Below, piece by piece: positions 16,483-22,187 of a DNA stretch of 64,000 bases. Source of the stretch: Burkholderia sp. Bp8963 (GTDB taxonomy: Bacteria; Pseudomonadota; Gammaproteobacteria; Burkholderiales; Burkholderiaceae); contig NZ_QTQP01000009.1 of NCBI RefSeq assembly GCF_003854275.1, forward strand, positions 62,001 to 126,000. The letters are read 5' to 3'. The translations under genes and the position numbers were made by a program. Position 1 is the first letter of the stretch. Every line of letters starts with the position of its first letter. Under the pieces are notes generated by a model, which made no database searches, was not told where the DNA came from, and saw only the letters and a list, made by a program, of their open reading frames with translations.

Positions 16483-17196
16483 GGTGCCCTCCCGACGCGG
16501 CTGGCGTCATTCGGTGCGTTACAGAAATGAATCAAGCGACGACATCGACGGCCCGACGTAACGGGCCGGGCCGCCGTGAACGCCAGGGCAACTGTGCGTT
16601 CCTGATCAGGAACGCAAACAATGTGCCACTGAGCACAAGCATCTAATTTCCATGAAGTAATTTTGCGTAATGAAGGCGGGCGTGCAGGAAATGTTTCAGT
16701 GATGATCGATCGGGCCGGACCGCTGCCGACGCGCGTTTCGTCGTTGTGCCGAAGAAGTGTTGGGGGGAGCGTTCATACGGAAAACATTGCCATCCAGGGT
16801 TGTTCCACGGCAGCGGAATCCGGAGTCTTTAAATTTCGGAGTGCGTTTGATGAAAGCGGATTTGTCATCGTCGACGCGAAATGAATGGTGATCGAAACGG
16901 ACAGCCTGTCGTGCGACACAGGCGGTCGGGATACCCGGGTGGCCAGCACGGCATGATCGAGTGGAACCGCCGCAGATCGCTGGCGCCGGACCGACGCACT
17001 CCCGGCCTGCGCATGTGCCGGAATTAGCTAATTTGGTGCAATGCACGATATATGTGCGCATTTTTAATAACCAAACTAATAATGTGCAAAAGCATACAAA
17101 TAAATTACTCTAACCATCCTTTTTAATTAAAAATCGATTACTGATTCATTAATAGAATAAATCCTCCAAACTTTGTGTAGGGGCATCAAATAAAGT
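16483..17196. other. AT-richer intergenic region with inverted repeats
   Basis: Over 700 bp without a convincing gene; with the tonB leader the gap reaches 17544. The section 17030-17196 is strikingly AT-rich (several T and A runs) compared with the rest of the window. Two inverted repeats stand near the left end: a 7-bp stem CGGCCCG/CGGGCCG at 16549-16568 and a 22-bp perfect palindrome at 16595-16616. The region must hold the promoter of the small exported gene (leftward). Frames of 60-120 codons exist on both strands but lack ribosome-binding sites and family features. Confidence 0.6.
16595..16616. promoter_or_regulatory. 22-bp perfect palindrome (candidate operator)
   Basis: Half-site TGCGTTCCTGA followed directly by its exact reverse complement. 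It lies 112 bp upstream of the start of the small exported gene (minus strand) and about 600 bp upstream of the tonB promoter. No T-run follows on either strand. The length and perfection suggest a dimeric regulator site. The regulator is unknown. Confidence 0.5.
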
Positions 17197-17226
17197 TTGA
17201 CGCGTAAATTTTTTCCCTGATATCTT
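17197..17226 (+). promoter_or_regulatory. Sigma70-type promoter for the first tonB operon
   Basis: TTGACG (17197-17202) and TATCTT (17221-17226) are separated by 18 bp, with an AT-rich spacer and upstream region. Transcription would begin near 17233, giving a leader of about 310 nt before the tonB start. That is unusually long and contains two strong hairpins. No other good promoter was seen closer to the gene. Confidence 0.55.
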
Positions 17227-17397
17227 CTGCACCCAGATTCACGGCACGGCTGACATCACCCCGTAACGATCGACGCAGCTTCGTCGGAAAGCGCAATGCG
17301 CCAGACGACGAATGCGTGATCGAACGGAATTGCCGGCGCCGAACCTGCTGTCAGACGTGTGCATGGCGAGAAGCTTCTGCATTACCGGATAAATCGA

Positions 17398-17490
17398 AGT
17401 CAGGACGTGATTCATTTGCAAAGGACTGCAAATGAAAATGTAATCCTGACTCCGGGTTTACACGGCGCCGGATAAAAACCGGGCGCCGTG
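17398..17490 (+). promoter_or_regulatory. Structured 5' leader of the first tonB operon (two stem-loops)
   Basis: First element, 17398-17451: an outer 8-bp stem AGTCAGGA/TCCTGACT encloses a perfect 10-bp stem TTCATTTGCA/TGCAAATGAA with loop AAGGAC. Second element, 17461-17490: a 9-bp stem CACGGCGCC/GGCGCCGTG with a 12-nt loop. They are 9 nt apart and end 54 nt before the tonB ATG. Neither is followed by a T-run. A cobalamin or TPP riboswitch was considered, but the conserved boxes of those classes are absent. The second tonB operon in this window has no such leader. Confidence 0.5.
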
Positions 17491-17544
17491 GCGAGGTGAA
17501 ACCGTGAAACCGGGCGAATCCCGTCTGGGGGAATGAGGGTGGGT

Positions 17545-18246
17545 ATGAAAGTCGAACAAGGTCTGGTCACGTCGAACAGCGGGCTGGCTACGCTGGGGCG
17601 CCCGCGGGAATTCGGCAAGAAGCAGCAGAATCCGGTCCGCCGATTCGGCGGCATCGCGGCCGTGCTGCTGCTGCATGTCGTGCTGATCTACGCATTGCTC
17701 AACGGCCTGGCGACGAAAGTCGTGCAGGTGATCCAGCATCCGATCGAAACCCGCATCATCGAACCGGTGAAGCCGCCGCCCCCGCCGCCGATGCCGGTCG
17801 TCAAGCTGCCGCCGCCCAAGTTCGCGCCGCCGCCGCCGCCGTTCGTCCCGCCGCCGGAAGTGGCGGTGCAGGCGCCGCCGCAGGCCACCATCACGCACCA
17901 GTCGGCGCCGGTGCCGTCCGCGCCGGCCGTGCAGGCGCCGGTGGCGGCGCCGCCCGCGCCGGCGGCAAAGCCGGTAAGCCACGACGTTGGCGTGGTCTGC
18001 CCGAATTCGGACACGATGCGCGCGGCGATGCAATACCCGAAGGAAGCACAGGAAAACAACATCACGGGTGACGTGACGATCGAGTTCGTCGTGGATGCGG
18101 AAGGGAACATCACGAACGAACGGGTCGCGCAGTCGGCGGACCCGGTGCTGGACCGTGCCGCGTACAACACCGTGAAGCGCTTCAAGTGCGTCGCGCAAGG
18201 GCAATCGGTAAGGGTGCAGGTGCCGTTCTCGTTCAATCTGAATTGA
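17545..18246 (+). CDS. tonB: TonB energy-transducing protein (copy 1)
   Basis: A 233-residue TonB. A cytoplasmic N-terminus of about 33 residues is followed by one membrane helix (IAAVLLLHVVLIYALLNGL). A long proline-rich periplasmic spacer rich in PPPP comes next, and the C-terminal TonB domain starts near GVVCPNSD and ends VQVPFSFNLN. The TonB fold marks YPKEAQENNITGDVTIEFVVDAEGNI and SADPVLDRAAYNTVKRF are clear. It carries proton-motive energy from ExbB/ExbD to outer-membrane receptors, most likely the receptor at 22188. The ATG at 17545 has GAGG at six-base spacing; an in-frame ATG 12 nt earlier does not fit as well. First gene of the import module. Confidence 0.9.
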   Translation: MKVEQGLVTSNSGLATLGRPREFGKKQQNPVRRFGGIAAVLLLHVVLIYALLNGLATKVVQVIQHPIETRIIEPVKPPPPPPMPVVKLPPPKFAPPPPPFVPPPEVAVQAPPQATITHQSAPVPSAPAVQAPVAAPPAPAAKPVSHDVGVVCPNSDTMRAAMQYPKEAQENNITGDVTIEFVVDAEGNITNERVAQSADPVLDRAAYNTVKRFKCVAQGQSVRVQVPFSFNLN

Positions 18247-18254
18247 AGCAGGAG

Positions 18255-18280
18255 CCGGCCTGGCGAGACAGCCAGGCCGG
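18255..18280 (+). promoter_or_regulatory. Intercistronic hairpin between tonB and exbB
   Basis: Perfect 10-bp stem CCGGCCTGGC/GCCAGGCCGG with a 6-nt loop starts 8 bp after the tonB stop. A T-run (TTCTTTTT) follows only 16 bp later, so it is not a standard terminator. It could act as a partial terminator or an mRNA-stability element that sets the TonB to ExbB ratio. Confidence 0.5.
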
Positions 18281-18334
18281 AGCGGTTCGGGTCGATTCTT
18301 TTTGGTTAGGTAAACGAAATAATTGGAGTCGGGT

Positions 18335-19255
18335 ATGACGAAGCGTTCTCTGGCCGCCATGGCGGCAAGCGTGTTGATCTCCGTTACTGCGGTGGACGGG
18401 CTCGTCGCACCGCAACTGGCGCTCGCGCAGGCGAGTGACGTGACGGCGTCGGCCGGTACGACGGCACAGGCGGCACCGGTGGCACCGGTGGCCGCGCCGG
18501 CGGCGCAGCCGTCCCCACCGCCCGCACCGGCGACGACGGAAGCAGTCGAGAACCCGTACGGCTTGGGCGCGCTGTGGAAAAACGGCGATTTCGTCGCGCG
18601 CTTCGTGCTGATCCTGCTGGTGATCATGTCGATGGGCAGCTGGTACATCATGGTCACGAAGTTCCTCGAGCAGCTCCGCGCGAACCGCCGCGCGAAGCTG
18701 GCGGATGCGCAGCTGTGGACGGCCCCGTCGCTGTCGGACGGCGCCAAGCTGCTGGACGACGCGTCGCCGTTCCGCTTCATCGCGGAGACGGCGATCGAGG
18801 CCGGCGAGCATCACGACGAGGCGCTGCTGGAGGCCGTGGATCGCAATACCTGGATCGACGTGTCGGTCGAGCGCGCGATCACGAACGTGTCGAACCGGAT
18901 GCAGGACGGGCTGGCATTCCTCGCAACAGTCGGCTCGACCGCGCCGTTCGTCGGCCTGTTCGGCACCGTGTGGGGGATCTATCACGCACTGACGGCGATC
19001 GGCATCGCCGGACAGGCGTCGATCGACAAGGTTGCCGGCCCGGTGGGCGAGGCGCTGATCATGACGGCGATCGGTCTGGCCGTGGCCGTGCCGGCCGTGC
19101 TGGGCTACAACTTCCTGGTCCGCCGCAACAAGTCGGTGATGGAACGCGTGCGCAACTTCGGCGCGCAGTTGCACACAGTGCTGCTGGCCGGTAAACGGCG
19201 CCCGGCGCGCGCGTCGTCGTCGTCCGCGTCGCCGTCCGCGTCGCTGGTCAACTGA
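18335..19255 (+). CDS. exbB: ExbB proton channel subunit (copy 1)
   Basis: A 306-residue MotA/TolQ/ExbB family protein. Residues 1-33 look like a signal peptide (SVLISVTAVDGLVAPQLALAQA), followed by an Ala/Pro-rich periplasmic segment. Three core helices follow: FVARFVLILLVIMSMGSWYIMV, LAFLATVGSTAPFVGLFGTVWGIYHAL and ALIMTAIGLAVAVPAVLGYNF. The GLFGTVWGI and GEALIMTAIGLAVAVPA segments are the most conserved parts of the family. It forms the pentameric channel around ExbD. The ATG at 18335 follows GGAG; an upstream TTG is less likely. The tail ends in a serine-rich stretch that is family-variable. Confidence 0.9.
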   Translation: MTKRSLAAMAASVLISVTAVDGLVAPQLALAQASDVTASAGTTAQAAPVAPVAAPAAQPSPPPAPATTEAVENPYGLGALWKNGDFVARFVLILLVIMSMGSWYIMVTKFLEQLRANRRAKLADAQLWTAPSLSDGAKLLDDASPFRFIAETAIEAGEHHDEALLEAVDRNTWIDVSVERAITNVSNRMQDGLAFLATVGSTAPFVGLFGTVWGIYHALTAIGIAGQASIDKVAGPVGEALIMTAIGLAVAVPAVLGYNFLVRRNKSVMERVRNFGAQLHTVLLAGKRRPARASSSSASPSASLVN

Positions 19256-19274
19256 CCGGCGGGGGAGACGCGCG

Positions 19275-19697
19275 ATGGCCATGAACGTCGGGCAGGACGA
19301 GAACGACGAGGTGATCGCCAACATCAACACGACGCCGCTCGTCGACGTGATGCTGGTGCTGCTGATCATCTTCCTGATCACGATTCCCGTGGTGACGCAC
19401 ACGATCCAGCTGCAGTTGCCGAAGGAAACCGTGCAGCCGCTGCAGACCACGCCGAAGAGCGTCGAGATCGCGGTGAACCGCGATGGCGACTTCTTCTGGG
19501 GCGAACAGCTGGTGGATGGCCCGACGTTGCTGACGAAGCTGAAGGGCATCTCGGAGCAGCAGCCGCAGCCGAGCGTGCACGTGCGGGGCGACCAGAACAC
19601 ACGCTACGAGTTCATCGGCCGGGTGGTCACGATGTGCGAGCGCGCGGGGATCGCCAAGGTGTCATTCATTACAGAGCCGCCGGCGCGCGGCGGCTAG
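19275..19697 (+). CDS. exbD: ExbD subunit, first of two (copy 1)
   Basis: A 140-residue ExbD/TolR family protein. One N-terminal helix (PLVDVMLVLLIIFLITIPVV) contains the essential proton-path aspartate in TPLVDVML. A periplasmic domain follows (QLQLPKETVQPLQTTPKSVEIAVNRDGDFFW...). It sits 20 bp after exbB and 10 bp before a second exbD. In Xanthomonas tonB-exbB-exbD1-exbD2 loci the second ExbD has a receptor-specific role, so the two here may form mixed dimers. About two thirds of its residues match the counterpart at 46463 by eye. Confidence 0.9.
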   Translation: MAMNVGQDENDEVIANINTTPLVDVMLVLLIIFLITIPVVTHTIQLQLPKETVQPLQTTPKSVEIAVNRDGDFFWGEQLVDGPTLLTKLKGISEQQPQPSVHVRGDQNTRYEFIGRVVTMCERAGIAKVSFITEPPARGG

Positions 19698-19706
19698 GAG
19701 GCGACG

Positions 19707-20135
19707 ATGGGGATGAACGTATCTTCGGGCGGTGGCGGTGAACCGGACGTGATGGTGGACATCAACACCACGCCGTTGATCGACGTGATGCTGGTGCTGC
19801 TGATCATGCTGATCATCACGATCCCGATCCAGATGCACTCGGTGAAGATGGATCTGCCGGTGGGCAATCCGCCGCCACCCGCCACACCGCCGGAAGTCGT
19901 GCAGATCGACATCGATTTCGACGGCACGACGACGTGGAACGGCACGCCGGTGCCCGATCGCGCGGCGCTGGAGGCAAAGCTGACGCAGGTGGCCGCGGAG
20001 CCCGTGCAGGCCGAGATCCACCTGCGGCCGAACAAGCTCGCGCCGTACCACGATGTGGCGGCGGTGCTGGCATCGGCCCAGCGTGTCGGCGCGACGAAGA
20101 TCGGCCTGATCGGCAACGAACAATACATGCAATGA
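19707..20135 (+). CDS. exbD: ExbD subunit, second of two (copy 1)
   Basis: A 142-residue ExbD/TolR family protein that differs from its neighbour in both halves. It has a glycine-rich start (GMNVSSGGGGEPDV), a helix with TPLIDVMLVLLIMLIITIPIQ and the conserved Asp, then a periplasmic domain (MDLPVGNPPPPATPPEVVQIDIDFDGTTTW) ending near KIGLIGNEQYMQ. AGGAG precedes the ATG. The stop overlaps or nearly touches the following TPR gene, whose possible ATG at 20132 forms an ATGA overlap. It completes the ExbB-ExbD-ExbD motor. Confidence 0.9.
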   Translation: MGMNVSSGGGGEPDVMVDINTTPLIDVMLVLLIMLIITIPIQMHSVKMDLPVGNPPPPATPPEVVQIDIDFDGTTTWNGTPVPDRAALEAKLTQVAAEPVQAEIHLRPNKLAPYHDVAAVLASAQRVGATKIGLIGNEQYMQ

Positions 20136-20149
20136 GGAAGCGCGCGCCG

Positions 20150-21340
20150 ATGAACCCGCAACCATGGAAACGCATCGCCGCATTGGCGGCGCTGAGCGCG
20201 GTGTGCACGCTCGCGCGGCCCGCGCTGGCCGCGGACGCGCTGCGTCCGGACGTCGCGAAGCCGCTGTCGGCGGCGCAGGACCTGTACCGCGCGCACAAGT
20301 ATCGCGACGCGCTCGGCAAGATCGCGCAGGCGTCGGCCGTGCCGAACAAGTCGCCGTACGAGACGTACATGATCGAGCAGATGCGCGGCGCGGCGGCGAT
20401 CGCGGCCGGCGATCCGGGCACGGCGGCGCAGGCATACGAGAGCGTGCTGGGCTCGGGCCGGCTGTCGGCCGATGACGAGCGGCGCACGACGGCCGCGCTG
20501 GCGGGGATCTACTTCGAGCAGAAGAACTACCCGCAGGCGATCCGGGTCGCGCAGCGCTACGTGAAGGCAGGCGGAATCGATCCGGAGATGCGCACGCTGC
20601 TCACGCAGTCGTACTACCTGTCGAACGACTGCGGTCAGGTCGTGAGCCAGCTCAAGGCAAGCACCGATGCACAGGCGAAGGCCGGCCACGCGCCAGACGA
20701 AGCGCAGTTGCAGATGCTCGCGACGTGCGCGCAGAAAGCGAAGGACGGCGCCGCGTATCGCGGCGCGCTCGGGCTGCTGGTCGCATACCACCCGAGCGCC
20801 GCCTACTGGGATGAGCTGGTGCCGGCAATTCGCGGCAACCGCGGTTATCTGTCGTCGCTGGATCTCGACATCTACCGGCTGCGCCGGGCGACCGGGGCGC
20901 CGATGACCGCGGACGCGTATATGGAAATGACGCAACTCGCGCTGGTGGCCGGCTCCACGGCGGAAGGCAGGCAGGTGATCGACCAGGGTTTCGCGTCGGG
21001 CATCCTGGGCAAGGGCGCGCAGGCCGATCGCGAGAAGCGGCTGCAGGCGCTGGCGGTGAAGCGCGTGCAGTCGGGCGCAGATGCGGCGAACCCGGTCGCG
21101 CCGATCGATGCCGGAATGAACCTGGTGTTCGCCGGTCAGGCGAAGCAGGGGCTGTCGATGATGGAGCAGGCGATCGCGAAGGGCGGGCTCGAGCACCCCG
21201 ACGCGGCACAGTTGCGGCTCGGCGAGGCGTATTACGTGGCAGGCGAGAAGGCGCGCGCGGTACAGGCGCTTCGGACAGTGAAGGGAACCGACGGTTCGGC
21301 GGATCTGGCGAAGCTCTGGTCGATTGTCGCTGCGAGGTAG
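20150..21340 (+). CDS. Exported TPR-repeat protein
   Basis: A 396-residue exported protein. A signal peptide (RIAALAALSAVCTLARPALA, cleavage near residue 28) is followed by alpha-helical repeats. Several have TPR spacing, such as AAQDLYRAHKYRDALGKIAQAS, AALAGIYFEQKNYPQAIRVAQRYVKAGG and AQLRLGEAYYVAGEKARAVQALRTV. It is presumably periplasmic. TPR proteins next to TonB-ExbBD loci are known in proteobacteria and a role in organising the motor or receptor has been proposed, but none is established here. An upstream in-frame ATG at 20132 overlaps the exbD stop and would add six residues; both starts are possible. No counterpart exists in the second tonB operon. Confidence 0.75.
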   Translation: MNPQPWKRIAALAALSAVCTLARPALAADALRPDVAKPLSAAQDLYRAHKYRDALGKIAQASAVPNKSPYETYMIEQMRGAAAIAAGDPGTAAQAYESVLGSGRLSADDERRTTAALAGIYFEQKNYPQAIRVAQRYVKAGGIDPEMRTLLTQSYYLSNDCGQVVSQLKASTDAQAKAGHAPDEAQLQMLATCAQKAKDGAAYRGALGLLVAYHPSAAYWDELVPAIRGNRGYLSSLDLDIYRLRRATGAPMTADAYMEMTQLALVAGSTAEGRQVIDQGFASGILGKGAQADREKRLQALAVKRVQSGADAANPVAPIDAGMNLVFAGQAKQGLSMMEQAIAKGGLEHPDAAQLRLGEAYYVAGEKARAVQALRTVKGTDGSADLAKLWSIVAAR

Positions 21341-21346
21341 CCCGGC

Positions 21347-21922
21347 ATGGCTTTTCCACCCGATGAACCGGTGCTCGTCGCCGTCTCGCTCGGAAGCAAG
21401 ATCAGGGCATTGCGACAGAGGCTGGAGCTCACGCTCGACGATGTGGCCGCGACGGCGGGCATGTCGAAGCCGTTCCTGTCGCAGGTCGAGCGCGGGCGCG
21501 CGACGCCGTCGATCACGTCGCTCGTGCGGATCGCCGCGGCGCTCGGCGTGACGGTCCAGTATTTCGTCGACACGCCGACGGAAGCGCGCTCGGTACGCCG
21601 TGCCGACATGCTGCAGTACTTCCGGTTCGCGGATTCGGCGAGCTCGTTCGCGCGGCTGACGAACCTGGTGGACGGCAGGAAGCTGGAAGCGATTCTCGTG
21701 CGCATGCCGGCCGGGCAGCCGCCGTCGGAGGTCACGACGCACGCGGGCGAGGAGTTCCTGTACGTGATGCGGGGCAGCGTCGCGCTGACGCTCGAGGCCA
21801 GCACCTTCACGCTGAACGCCGGCGATACCGCGCATTATGAATCGACGATGCCGCACGCGTGGCGAAACACGGCCGACGAGGAAGCCGTGATCGTATGGGT
21901 CGGCACACCGAGGCTGTTCTAG
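21347..21922 (+). CDS. XRE family regulator with cupin sensor domain
   Basis: A 191-residue regulator. Residues about 16-70 form an XRE helix-turn-helix (KIRALRQRLELTLDDVAATAGMSKPFLSQVERGRATPSITSLVRIAAAL). Residues about 110-185 form a cupin barrel (THAGEEFLYVMRGSVALTLEASTFTLNAGDTAHYESTMPHAWRN), with the His and Glu metal-site pattern. The same architecture occurs in PuuR and SutR-like regulators that sense small metabolites. It starts 6 bp after the TPR gene, so it is co-transcribed with the TonB motor and lies directly before the receptor gene. It is the obvious candidate to control this module. Confidence 0.88.
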   Translation: MAFPPDEPVLVAVSLGSKIRALRQRLELTLDDVAATAGMSKPFLSQVERGRATPSITSLVRIAAALGVTVQYFVDTPTEARSVRRADMLQYFRFADSASSFARLTNLVDGRKLEAILVRMPAGQPPSEVTTHAGEEFLYVMRGSVALTLEASTFTLNAGDTAHYESTMPHAWRNTADEEAVIVWVGTPRLF

Positions 21923-21985
21923 AAGAATCGAACCACGTTCGGCCAATCCGGCGAATGAAAAAGAAAGCAAAGCAAGCGCTCAGAA

Positions 21986-22055
21986 TACTAATTTAGTAAG
22001 CCTAAGTTAAGGTCGGGTCCGACCGGCAGGCCGACATCCATGTCGGGGGCCGGTC
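21986..22055 (+). promoter_or_regulatory. Dyad and hairpin upstream of the first TonB-dependent receptor
   Basis: TACTAATTTAGTA at 21986-21998 is a perfect odd palindrome in an AT-rich patch and is a possible operator or promoter element. At 22021-22055 a strong hairpin is formed by an outer 7-bp stem GACCGGC/GCCGGTC and an inner 6-bp stem CCGACA/TGTCGG with loop TCCA. There is no T-run. The receptor starts 132 bp later, so the hairpin would lie in its 5' leader if transcription starts near the dyad. Confidence 0.4.
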
Positions 22056-22187
22056 CGTGGCGAGCAGGGCGATTGGCGGGTTGGCAATGACGGGTTCCGG
22101 AACACGGATGCCCTGGACGCGCGGCGGGTTCCACGAGGCCCGCGCGCGCAGCGGATGGGGTCTTACTGACGAGCGAGAGGGGGAAAG

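Noticed and set aside
16663..17061. Open frames of about 70-120 codons on both strands in the AT-rich intergenic region
   Set aside because: No ribosome-binding site, no signal peptide, no recognisable family, and composition unlike the genes around. Treated as non-coding.
17461..17544. Possible cobalamin or TPP riboswitch in the tonB leader
   Set aside because: The GC-rich hairpin and runs of G before the start recall such elements, but the conserved boxes of those classes are not present. Left as an unclassified structured leader.
17760..17960. CCG-rich repeats in tonB (and in the second tonB near 44950-45170) as a possible simple-sequence repeat or CRISPR-like array
   Set aside because: They encode the proline-rich TonB spacer, vary irregularly and have no spacer-repeat structure.
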